Position numbers and translations under genes: made by a program. From Artocarpus heterophyllus (lineage: Eukaryota; Streptophyta; Magnoliopsida; Rosales; Moraceae), in assembly GCA_025403435.1 (NCBI GenBank), contig CM046348.1:30708148-30772147 (forward strand): a DNA stretch of 64,000 nt, read 5' to 3'. Position 1 is the stretch's first letter. Each line of letters starts with the position of its first letter. The notes under the pieces are model-generated. The model worked only from the letters and a program-made list of their open reading frames with translations. It was not told the DNA's origin and ran no database searches. Below are positions 1-11,006 of the stretch, piece after piece.

Positions 1-1369
1 AATTAAGTATGATGTTACCTTCAACTTTTACCCATCTTTTTTCAAAGGAACTCTATTGCTCAAATTGTTACCTTTGTCGTATGTAATAAAATATTGTAGC
101 CATATTTTTAGTTAGGAAGTCTTTATTACTTGTACTGCGACAGTTGTTATAAAAAAGATAATGGCACTTGTTAGATTTTAGCGTTCTGAGATCAATAATA
201 TATATAGAGTTTAAACTCGCACAATGTAGGCTCATCTAACACATACAAGTATCGATCAATAAACGACTTTGTGTAAATATTCAAAGCCTATAATGTAAAG
301 AAAATCCTTAAACATTAGAATGTTGATTTGTCGTACTGAATCTTCTGTATATTGCCAGGTCTTTTTCTTTGAATAAACTGTGAGGGACTATAATTGAAAT
401 TAAAATAGATGAATTTTCATAAATCTAATCTTTTAGAACTTATTTTTTTATACAACTTACAAATGTGTAATATGAGTCATAATGCAAGGTTATTTTTTTT
501 AAAACATGACATGAATAAAAATAATTTTTAAATTAAAGTGTGACATAATATGTAATTTTTTTAGGAATAACTAATTCATTATAATTAGGTTGGCACTCAG
601 CAGCAAATGCACCCCTCCTCAACCAAATTCGTTGCATGGCCATTCAAAAAAATACATTCATAAATATATGTCACACTGAAGTTCCTGGAAGCTATCAGAT
701 ATATAACATTGTTATATAAATATAGTCCAGAAATTTACCTCAGTACAGAATTATATAACTAATCCTTTTTGTGTAAAGTGCAGTAGTTATTTTATTTATT
801 TTTACCAGCCTTCTGAGCTGTTTAATGTCCTATATATATATATATATGCATATATCTGTAAAATATTTTTTAATTAAGGATTGAAGAAGGGGAGTGAGAT
901 TCATGATCCTCACTTTGGTAGTGAACTTATATCAACGAAGTAATACGTGTGTGTGTTTTTTGTTGATCAACAAAAAATATTCATAAAACTCATCAAACTA
1001 TAAAACTTTCACCACAAAATTGCCTGTTGGGAGGCAACTAAGTAGATTAATCTTCCACATAAAACAGGTTAAATGTAAAAAAGCAAAATACATGCTTGCT
1101 TCTTAAAAAATGACAGATGTTAATTAAGAAAAGAAAAAGAATTCATCCTACGATTTTAGAGCTTCTAGCGGATTGGATTTTACTACAAGAATTCATCCTA
1201 AGATTTTCTTTTAAGTTGTTTAATTTTTTTTGTTTAATTTTTTATTTTTTTATTTTGATTAGGCCTTTTATGTTTTACTTTATAAAACCTTTTTTTTCTT
1301 TTAATAAAATTTTCTACTAATTAAAAAAAAAGAGCATAGGACATAAATTCGCATAACCTGAATTGCATT
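1..1369 (+). other. Left part of the large intron of the AG-like gene
   Basis: AT-rich sequence without a convincing exon. No MADS-box coding sequence is found here, so the MADS exon must lie to the left of the window. It has an (AT)n run near 831-847 and two copies of an AAGAATTCATCCT-type repeat at about 1134 and 1186 that recurs in a later intron of the same gene. AG-clade genes normally carry a long regulatory intron at this point; I could not pick out a clear CCAATCA or CArG cluster in this part. Confidence 0.55.
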
Positions 1370-1374
1370 GATCA

Positions 1375-3560
1375 TGTCACGCCCCGGAGTACGGGAGGTG
1401 ACGTGGCAGATTATTTAAATTAATTAAAAGGAGAATTTAATTAAAATCAAGAATTTTAGGGGTTAAATCAAATATATAAAAATGTGAAAGTTTCAAAACA
1501 ACATTGTATAAAAGGGTTCATAACATTAAGCCGGTGAAATCATTAAGCAAATATTAAAATATTAAAGAACCGCGAGTATAGGTCCCACTGACTCACAACT
1601 TGTGTACACACATAGTACTGACAATATAATAATACAACCACAGTCTGAGTACAAATAAAGTTACAAACATTACATGCCTTGTTTAATTTATACAAATAAT
1701 TTACTAGTTCTCCTACTGCTCCTGAGTTCTGTCCGTTGAGTCCTCTCTGAACCTAATTGGAAATCCACCTAGAGGGGGAAATTTTAAAAAAAAAACAAAG
1801 AAAATGTGAGCGAAAGGCTCAGTAGGACTATATTTTATTAAATCATTTAATTTAAAGAAAAATCTCATTATTTAGGGAATTGATTAAAAGGAACCTTGAA
1901 TAAATAAATAAATTTAAATAAAACCGTTCTTACCAAAACAGTTTATTAGGTCGACTAGAAAGATCATTTTCTTTTTCCTAGGCAAACCATAAGGATGTCA
2001 CCACCGTAGTGGCCTAGCTGGGTTTCGGGACCTGCCCCCAAGGTCGATCGCTACACGACCCGATCTCTGATATGGCATCATGCCCTTACATTTATTTCTA
2101 ATATTATTCAAAGCCCATTTACCAGATGTTTTCATTATCATTCGTTATGAAGTTCATCTCAGTTCATGGTTTACAAAAATACAACCGATAAATTCCATTT
2201 TCAATCAACCGTTGAAAACATTTTTATAGAAACTCTTTTCAAAGCCAAATCATTTTGAAACTAGGCTACCAAAGAATGGGGTAGAAGTCCTACCTCGATA
2301 CTCATGCCTGGTGCCCCACACCGTAATCCCGGTCTGCTATACGTTAGCTCCGCGGAACCACAAACGATCCTAGATACATACTAAGTTGATCAATATCTAG
2401 TTCGAGACATTCCATTGTACTAAACCATTTCATGATGTCCTAGTACGCCATTTGTATCTTTAAAATCATTTTACAAGGTTGGAATTTCAATCGGGGTTCA
2501 AAACAGTGAAAACGGGTTAAAAACCACAAAATTTCCCATGCCCGACCTGCCTACCGGACGCCCTGCTTCGGCCGGCCGAACTGTGCAGTTTGGCCTGCCG
2601 AAAACCAGGTCCGGTCGGCCGAATATTTCCCAGGTTCGGCCTGCCGAACGGTGCAGTCCGGCCTGCCGATCCTTTGAATCCGGCCTGCCGAACTGGAAAA
2701 ACCCAGAAATTCCAGCCACGGGATTTGGTTCTCCCAAAATCCAAATCTTGATTTTAACTTGTTTTTCTCAAATCTCAGGCATGGAAAACATTCATAGATG
2801 ATAGAAAAACATACTAGAACACTTTTGAGCTCATTTAAACAAGATTCAAATGCAAAAATCTCAAAAATCCAAAAATAGGAAAAAATAAAGAAAAATAAAA
2901 AATCTTGAATCTAATCCGTTTTTCTTCAATCTAAGCTTAGATTCTAGTTGTTCTAAGTTCATTTAACTCAAACCAAGAGTTTTCTAAGCTCAAACAAACT
3001 TAGATTTCAAAAATGAACAAAATTTGAAAATTTTGAAAAAGTTTAGAAATTTTGAAACTAACCTCGAATCGAAACTTCAATCTGCGTTCTTGATTGCCAA
3101 ATCACGTTCCCCAGCTTCCTTCTTGCTAACCCGAAGCTTGGATTCGAATTGGATTTAAAAATTTGAGAGGAAAATTGAGAGAGAAGAGGAGAGACCGAGA
3201 GAGAAGGAGAGAGAGTGATCACGGTGAGGAAGAGAGAGAGAGATCAAGGAGAGTGAGAGGAAGAGAGTGAGAGAGGGAATAAATAGAGAGAAATGGTGGG
3301 TGGTCTTACTGTGCAAAAACCATGTGCCGCTCACGGTTTTGTAAAACGGAATATTTTTAACATTTTATAAACGGTTGTGTTTCAAAACTCAAAACAACAT
3401 TTTAAAACAATAAGAAATCATGGGAGTTTATTAAATTAACAAAACAACCTAAAATTTAAAATTTAATCAAATGATCAAATTAACGTTGAAACATTAATTA
3501 TGGCACACTAATTCATCATTTTACATTACAATAATATTAAATAAATTTCAGGGCATTACA
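1375..3560 (-). repeat. 3' LTR of G1 (2186 bp)
   Basis: On the + strand it begins tgtcacgcccc and ends gggcattaca, giving TG...CA ends. It is closely similar over its whole length to 8314-10517. It holds a GC-rich palindrome array (2538-2697), a GA-rich tract (about 3165-3275) and a TATA-like TATTTATT on the minus strand at 3278-3285. This suggests a short U3 and a long R/U5. It has one palindrome unit fewer than its partner LTR. Confidence 0.95.
2538..2697. repeat. Spaced GC-rich palindrome array in the G1 3' LTR
   Basis: Six or more variants of GTTCGGC-CT-GCCGAAC recur every 20-25 bp inside otherwise AT-rich LTR sequence. The cleanest unit is at 2634-2649, with 7-bp arms around a 2-bp centre. 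Another, near 2565, is TTCGGCCGGCCGAA. Reading frames through the array look like a repetitive Pro/Gly/Arg protein, but this follows from the repeat itself. Confidence 0.9.
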
Positions 3561-3577
3561 ACTCTCCACCCCTAAAA
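3561..3577 (-). other. Polypurine tract of G1
   Basis: Directly beside the U3 end of the 3' LTR, the minus strand reads TTTTAGGGGTGGAGAGT. This is the expected plus-strand primer for an element in this orientation. The same sequence lies at the matching place in G2 (20060-20076). Confidence 0.85.
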
Positions 3578-3608
3578 GAAATTTCACCCTCGAAATTTAC
3601 AACTCAAT

Positions 3609-6600
3609 TCAGAAACAAAACAAATGCGGATACAACTCCCGCATACTTGACTCTAGTTCCCAAGTGGCTTCATCAACCCTATGATGCTGCCACACGACCT
3701 TTACCAACGGTATCTCACGATGATGCAAACTGATCACTTTTCGATCGATGATTTGAGTCGGCACTTCTTCGTACGTCGTATCCTCCCGAACCTGCACATC
3801 GCGAAATGAAACTATCTTGCCCTGCTCAGGTGGACACTTCCTAAGCATCGACACATGGAACATATCGTGAACATGAGAGAGTTCGGGCGGAAGATCAAGC
3901 CAATAAGCAACCACACCAACACGCTGAGTGATCTCGAACGGTCCAACATACCTCGGTGCAAGCTTTCCACTCACTCCGAACCGCATAGTTCCTTTATGAG
4001 GCGATACCTTCAAGAGAACAAAATCTCCTACCGCAAACTCTAAGGGTCTACGTCTTCTATCTGCATAACTCTTCTGTCGACTCTGAGCTGCCCTCAATCG
4101 ATCATGAATCACGGCGACTTTCTCATTGCTATCACGGATCTCATCCGGCCCAAGAATAACCCTGTCCTCCGGCTCTGCCCAACACACTGGTGACCGACAC
4201 GGTCGCCCATACAACGCCTCAAATGGTGCCAACCAATATTCGCCTGATAGTTATTGTTGTACGCGAACTCTGCCAGATGCAAATATTTCTTCCAATTCCT
4301 ACTGAAGTCTAACGCACAGGCACGCAACATATCCTCAAGAATTTGAATAACCCGCTCAGACTGCCCATCAGTCTGAGGATGAAACGCTGTATTGAAGTTC
4401 AAATCCGTACCTAAACCCTCCTGAAAACTCCTCCAGTACTTAGCATTAAACCTGCTGTCTCGATCAGAAGTGATGGACAAGGGAACTCCATGCAACCTCA
4501 CTATGTTCTGTAGATACAAATCCCCGAGAATCTTCCTCAAACATGTCGACCTAAACGGAATGAAATGCGTTGACTTCGTCAACCTGTCGACTACGACCCA
4601 AACTGCATCATGTCGCTGCTCCATCCTCGGCAAACCTGTGAGAAAATCCATCGTCACATGCTCCCATTTCCACCCTGGAATAGGAAGCGGCTGAAACTGA
4701 CCTGCAGGCTTCTGATGCTCGGCTTTCACCTGAAGACACGTCGTACACTTGGCCACGTACTCTCGAACATCTTTCTTCATGCCTCTTCACCAATATTGCC
4801 TCTTCAAATCACGATACATCTTTGTACTACCTAGATGAATAGCGAACTATGAGCTTCATCCAAAACGGCTTTCATCCAAAATGGCTTTCGTCACCTCAGC
4901 GATAGCTAAAACTGCAAGATGCTCCTAGAAATACAACGATCCGTCTACATGCACACTCTATTCTTCAAACCGCTCTCCATTCTAAATCCGTGACCAAATC
5001 CCCTACAAATGCTGATCCTGCCACTGACTTCGCTTCACCATCAGACTAAGAGCTAGGGTCGCTTCCACATGATATACCAAAATTCGATCATAGTCTTTAT
5101 GATACCGTAGCCCATACTCACTCACTGTCGCATCCCTGCTCCAGTCCTCAAAAGCCAAACAAGCGAGAATCCCTGAAGACTTCCTGCTAAGCGCATCTGC
5201 GACCACATTAGCTTTTCCAGGATGATACTGCAACGCGAAGTCATAATCCTCCATATACTCTATCCATCTACGCTGCCTCAAATTAAGATCCCTTTGAGTG
5301 AATAGATACCTCAAACTCTTATGATCGAAAAAGACCTAAAATGTCGCTCCATACAAATAACACCTCCAAATCTTCAGCGCGTGAATCACTGCCGCGAGCT
5401 CCAAGTCATGAGTAGGATAATTCTGCTCGTGAGGTCTTAGTTGTCTCGATCCGTACGCAACCACACGTCCATACTGCATTAACACGCACCCAAGTCTGCG
5501 CCTTGAAGTTTCTGCGCAAACCTCATATGGCTTGTCACTGCTAGGAATAACCAACACTGGAGCTGAAGTCAACCGGTTCTTCAATTCCTGAAAAGCAAGC
5601 AAGCTCACATTCTTCACCCCACCCAAACCTGACATTTTTCTTGATCAATCTCGTCAACGGAGCTGCAATCTTCAAAAAATCCTTTACAAATTTCCTGTAA
5701 TAACCAGCAAGACCTAAGAAGCTGCGAATCTCCGCTACATTCTTTGGTCATTCCCATTCCACTATGGCTTCAATCTTGGATGGATCCACAGAAATACCAT
5801 GCTTAGAGATGACATGACCCAGAAAATTGACCTCAGTCAACCAAAACTCGCACTTTTCCCTCTTAGCATACAACTGATGCTCTCGTAGAGTCTGAAGCAC
5901 GATTTGGAGATGCTGCTCATGCTCCTCCCAAGTCTTAGAATACACTAGAATGTCATCGATGAACACGATCACGAACCGATCCAGATACGGCCTAAATATC
6001 CTGTTCATCAAATCCATGAAAGCTGCTGGAGCATTCGTCAACCCAAATGACATAACCAAAAACTCAAAATGTCCATACCGGGTCCTGAAAGCTGTTTTGG
6101 GAATATCCTCTTTCTTAATCCTGAGCTGATGGTACCCTGAACGCAAGTTAATCTTTGAGAAGTACCGGAACCTCCCAACTGATCGAACAACTCATCGATC
6201 CTAGGGAAGGGATACTTATTCTTCACTGTAACACGATTCAGCTGTCGATAATCTACACACAACCTAAGAGTCCCATCATGTTTCTTAGCAAACAAAACCG
6301 GTGCTCCCTACGGAGATGTGCTATTCTGAATATGCCCTTTATCAGCAAGCTCCTGAAGTTGCTTCCTTAATTCTTTCATTTCTGCCGGCGTCATCCGATA
6401 AGGTGCCATAGAAATCGATGCTATCCCCGAAAACAACTCAATACCAAACTCGATTTCTCGATGCGATGGTAATCCTGGCAGCTCGTCGGGGAAGACATCC
6501 TCGAACTCATCAACCACCGAAATCGCTACACTTCCTCTCAAAGCATAGGGCTTGCACTCTAGATTCGCAAGAAAAGCACAACAAACCAGATTTCTTCGCC

Positions 6601-7051
6601 CTCCTAGACAAGACTTTATGAGACGCTCACTCATTAACCAATCACCACCACCGTGGTAAGTGATTATCGTGCCCCTATTAGACACTAGGGTTACTTTTCT
6701 AAGTTGGCAGTCCACAACTGCATTATACCTGGACAACCAGTCCATTCATAGAATTACATCATATGAGCTCATGGGGAGTATAATCAAATCACTTTTTAAA
6801 ATCTCATCCCTAATCTTTATTTTACAAGATTTACAGACACAATTCAGACACACCCGCCCCAAGGGAGAAGTTATGACTAGGGGATCATTAAATTCTTTTA
6901 TCTCTAATCCCAAGGCATGTACAAAGGAACTCGAAATAAGAGAATGAGAGGCACCTGTATAAAATAAAACGCGAGCTAAAGATTGAGAAACTAAGACTGT
7001 ACCATCGACAACCGCGTTACTGCTCTGAGAATCGAAACCTCCAGATGCCAT
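3609..7051 (-). pseudogene. G1 pol remnant (protease, RT-RNase H, integrase, chromodomain-like tail)
   Basis: Translated pieces in order are: aspartic protease (about 6950-7051), where the catalytic motif reads YTGAS instead of DTGAS; RT with a [13 protein letters not shown] block and [10 protein letters not shown] (about 5750-6300); RNase H (about 5000-5635); the integrase zinc-finger region; the integrase core with its D, D and E motifs (TMDFL, SDRDSRF, QSERV; about 4230-4780); and a chromodomain-like end (VDEATWELESSMRELYPHLF, about 3612). The reading frame shifts near 6150-6190, near 5640-5750 and near 4230, and many stops are present, for example at 6746 and 6308. It cannot make an active polyprotein. 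The last 207-codon stretch (3609-4232) is open. Confidence 0.9.
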
Positions 7052-7059
7052 TGCATGAA

Positions 7060-8206
7060 CCTACACTGGTGCCTTTCCTTTTCCTCTACCAACATTGCTG
7101 GGTCCTGGATTATCCTACCGATGCTGCTGAGATAGAGACGACTACACACTAGCTGCACTCGGCACTCGATACTGAGGGACGCTACGCTGGAAATGCTGCG
7201 GCTACTGCCCTCGTGCCGGATATGAAAACTGCTGAGGGGAGAACTGAGGATACTGTAACTGCAGATACTGTTGAGGCTGAGATAGGGTCTGAGGCTGAGA
7301 CTAACGACTGGCATCCTCTCCGGTCTAAGATCTAAGACGGGCACTCCTGATCGGGCAATTCCTCTTGATGTGTCCGGGCTGCTGACAAAAATGACAATGG
7401 AAGCTATAGGGATTGCTGCGCCCGCCACCAGATGAACTGCTGCTACCACTATTCGTGCCACCCTGCTTGTTCTTTCCTGGAGTCGGACGGCTACTAGTGC
7501 TCTTCCTACCGCTCCTCTGTGATCCTCCTGAAGCCTTTGCTCGATCCTCACAATACTGCACATAATCATTCTCCATTGATATTGCTGACGACACAAGCTC
7601 TCCAAAACTCCTAAGTCGTAGAGCAACCAACTGTCACCGAATAGGAGCCTTAAGCCCTTCCTGAAACTTAATGCACCTCTTGTGTTTCGATGCCACTGCT
7701 GATGGAGCAAACCTGGCCAACTCATTAAATCTTGCCTCATACTCCCTAACTGACAAATTACCCTGCTGCAACCTGTAGAACTCAGTTGCCTTCTGATCTC
7801 TATACCCCTGCGGAAAATACCGGTCATAGAATAGCTCCTCGAATCTGTCTCAACTGATATCGCCACCGCGTTCCAAATACTTAGCTTGTTTCCACCAAGT
7901 ATTAGCACCACCCTCGAGCTTATATGCAGCAAATTCCACACGGTACTCATCAGGCACACCAAGGGTATCCAAATGCTTCATGATCGAGTCTAACCAATAT
8001 TCTGTCAACTGCGGATCCCCATTACCATCAAATGTCAGAATAGACGCATGCCAGAATTTCTTAAAATATGTATGCCGACGACCAACATCAAAATCCTCCG
8101 GTCTAGCCCTGGCTGCCATCTGCCTGAAAGTCGCAAACATAGACCTCATCATACCCTCATCATTTCTGAACTCGGCGTCAGCTGTTGAACGACATCTAGG
8201 TGTCAT
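7060..8206 (-). pseudogene. G1 gag remnant
   Basis: Retrotransposon capsid-type sequence starts at an ATG at 8206, with the motif STFDG-like FDGNGDPQLTEYWLDS and a Trp-rich ANTWWKQAK segment. A CCHC zinc knuckle (CHFCQQPGHIKRNC) lies at about 7355-7396. In-frame stops occur at 7850, 7631 and 7325 and several more follow before the protease. It matches the G2 gag almost base for base, which fixes the frame. A 323-codon open frame over the same region (6991-7962) is on the same strand in another frame and is a shadow. Confidence 0.88.
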
Positions 8207-8298
8207 TCTCTCACTTTTGAAAACAAAAATTTTGGACTGTCAGAGGTATTTCATGGTCATACTTATGTGTGCACAATTCCCAAGGTTCATATCCTTGA

Positions 8299-8310
8299 GC
8301 TCTGATACCA
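8299..8310 (-). other. Primer-binding site of G1 (tRNA-Met type)
   Basis: The minus strand reads TGGTATCAGAGC, the usual complement of the 3' end of initiator tRNA-Met in plant LTR elements. Three bases (8311-8313) separate it from the 5' LTR. Confidence 0.9.
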
Positions 8311-8313
8311 TTC

Positions 8314-10517
8314 TATCACGCCCCGAAATACGGGAGGTGACGTGGTAGATTATTTAAATTAATTAAGAGAAGAATTTAATTAAAATCAAGAATTTTAGGG
8401 GTTAAATCAAATATATAAAAATGTGAAAGTTTCAAAACAACATTGTATAAAAGGGTTCATAACATTAAGCCGGTGAAATCATTAAGGAAATATTAAAATA
8501 TTAAAGAACCGCGAGTATGGGTCCCACTGACCCACAACTTGTGCACACACATAGTATTGACAATATAATAATACAACCATAGTCTGAGTACAAATAAAGT
8601 TACAAACATTACATGCCTTGTTTAATTTATACAAATAATTTACTAGTTCTCCTACTGCTCCTGAGTTCTGTCTATTGAGTCCTCTCTGAACCTAATTGGA
8701 AATCCACCTAGAGGGGGAAATTTTAAAAAAAACAAAGAAAATGTGAGCGAAAGGCTCAGTAGGACTATATTTTATTAAATCATTTAATTTAAAGGAAAAT
8801 CTCATTATTCAGGGAATTGATTAAAAGGAACCTTGAATAAATAAATAAATTTAAATAAAATTGTTCTTACCAAAACAGTTTATTAGGTCGATTAGAAACA
8901 TCATTTTCTTTTTCCTAGGCAAACCATAAGGATGTCACCACCGTAGTGGCCCAGCTAGGTTTCGCGACGTGCCCCCAAGGTCGATCGCTACACGACCCGA
9001 TCTCTGATATGGCATCATGCCCTTACATTTATTTCTAATATTATTCAAAACCCATTTACCAGATGTTTTCATTATCATTCATTATGAAGTTCATCTCAGT
9101 TCATGGTTTACAAAAATACAACCGATAAATTCCATTTTCAATCAACCGTTGAAAACATTTTTATAGAAACTCTTTTCAAAACCAAATCATTTTGAAACTA
9201 GGCTACCAAAGAATGGGGTAGAAGTCCTACCTCGATACTCATGCCGGTGCCCCACACCGTAATCCCGGTCTGCTATACGTTAGCTCCGCGGAACCACGAA
9301 CGATCCTAGATACATACTAAGTTGATCAATATCTAGTTCAAGACATTCCGTGTTACTAAACCGTTTCATGATGTCCTAGTGTGCCATTTGTATCTTTAAA
9401 ATCATTTTACAAGGTTAGAATTTCAATCGGGGTTCAAAACAGTAAAAACGGGTGAAAAACCACAAAATTTTCCAAGCCCGACCGGCCTGCAGGACGCCCT
9501 GCTTCGGCCGGCCGAACTATGCAGTTCGGCCTACCGAAAACCAGGTCCGGTCGGTCGGACATTTCTCAGGTTCGGCCTGTCGAACGGTGCAGTCTGGCCT
9601 ACCAATCCTTTGAATCCGGCCTGCCGAACACGTAGTTCAGCCTGTCGAACTGGAAAAACCCAAAAATTCCAGCCACGGGTTTTGGTTCTCCCAAAATCCA
9701 AATCTTGATTTTAACCTATTTTTCTCAAATCTCAGGCATGGAAAACATTCATAGATGATAGAAAAACATACTAGAACACTTTTGAGCTCATTTAAACAAG
9801 ATTCAAATGCAAAAATCTCAAAAATCTAAAAATGGGGAAAAATGAGGAAAAATGAAAAATCTTGAATCTAATCTGTTTTTCTTCAATCTAAGCTTGAATT
9901 CTAGTTGTTCTAAGTCCATTTAACTCAAACCAAGAGTTTTCTAAGCTCAAACAAACTTAGATTTCAAAAATGCACAAAATTTGAAAATTTTGAAAAAGTT
10001 TAGAAATTTCAAAACTAACCTCGAATCGAAGCTTCAATCCGCGTTCTCGGTTGCCAAATCACATTCCTAAGCTTCCTTCTTGCTAACCCAAAGCTTGGAT
10101 TCGAATTTGATTCAAAAATTTGAGAGGAAAATTGAGAGAGAAGAGGAGAGACCGAGTGAGAAGGAGAGAGAGTGATCACGGTGAGGAAGAGAGAGAGAGA
10201 TCATGGAGAGTGAAAGGAAGAGAGTGAGAGAGGGAATAAATAGAGAGAAATGGTGGGCGGTCTTACTGTGCGAAAACCATGTGCCGTCCACGGTTTTGTA
10301 AAACGAAATATTTTTAACATTTTACAAACAGTTGTGCTTCAAAACTCAAAACAACATTTTAAAACAATAAGAAATTATTGGAATTTATTAAATTAACAAA
10401 ACAACCTAAAATTAAAAATTTAATCAAATGATCAAATTAACGTTGAAACATTAATTATGGCACACTAATTCATCATTTTACATTACAATAATATTAAATA
10501 AATTTCAGAGCGTTACA
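8314..10517 (-). repeat. 5' LTR of G1 (2204 bp)
   Basis: Partner of 1375-3560 with scattered substitutions, mostly transitions. The inner U5 end reads tatcacg on +, where the outer copy reads tgtcacg. The palindrome array at about 9475-9655 has one additional 21-bp unit (with cacgtagttcagcc) that the 3' LTR lacks. The outer end ttaca is followed by the TSD gatca. Confidence 0.95.
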
Positions 10518-10522
10518 GATCA

Positions 10523-11006
10523 ATTGAGAGAGGGTACTTTCCCCAACTCAATTTTCAAACTTTAAAATTTTACCTACAATTTTTATTTTTAAAAAATCTT
10601 AGATATGCACTAATTCTCTAAGAAAAAATATTATTATGCACCTCATCAAATAATTGAATTATGTTGTTATAATCTAAATTTTCAAAAAGGAAATAGTCGC
10701 ACATAATTCCCCTTCTTAATAAATGATATATTGATTAGCAATTTAATTCTGGCCTTTATGATTATATTAGCTCTTTCATACATCATATCAAGTGTTAAGA
10801 TGAGCTCGTATTCATGTTTTCATACTTTCATTTTTGCTTCAAATTCTATCTTATCATCGTCATCATACTACTACTTTTGTTTGTCTAGATTGAAATTTTG
10901 AACCTTTTTGTCTTTTTGTGAATTTGTGATGGTGAAATCTTTGCAGTCTAATGTTGTCACTATTTAAGTTAAAAAAAAAATGTAGTCTCCATTTTTTTTG
11001 GTGCAG
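10523..11006 (+). other. Right part of the AG-like large intron
   Basis: Host intron sequence between G1 and the first AG-like exon in the window. It is AT-rich and non-coding and ends in a T-rich stretch and the acceptor ggtgcag at 11001-11006. Confidence 0.8.

Larger units (their letters stand above)
1375..10517 (-). mobile_element. Ty3/gypsy chromovirus-type LTR retrotransposon G1, in the AG-like intron
   Basis: Complete but decayed element lying on the minus strand. Its 3' LTR is 1375-3560 and its 5' LTR is 8314-10517. A perfect 5-bp target-site duplication, gatca, occurs at 1370-1374 and 10518-10522. Between the LTRs are a PPT, remnants of gag, protease, RT-RNase H and integrase with a chromodomain-like C-terminus, and a PBS. 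The order PR-RT-RH-IN defines Ty3/gypsy. The integrase tail resembles the Tekay/Del chromovirus clade (family knowledge). It ends 489 bp before the first AG-like exon in the window. Coding capacity is lost through many stops, at least three frameshifts and a changed protease catalytic residue. Confidence 0.95.

Noticed and set aside
6991..7962. 323-codon open frame on the minus strand
   Set aside because: It runs over the gag frame in another phase. Gag in its own frame shows the zinc knuckle and capsid motifs, so this is a shadow.
8299..8310. tRNA-like sequence at TGGTATCAGAGC sites (8299, 24785, 50982, 58753)
   Set aside because: Only the 12-13 bases complementary to a tRNA 3' end are present; these are primer-binding sites, not tRNA genes.
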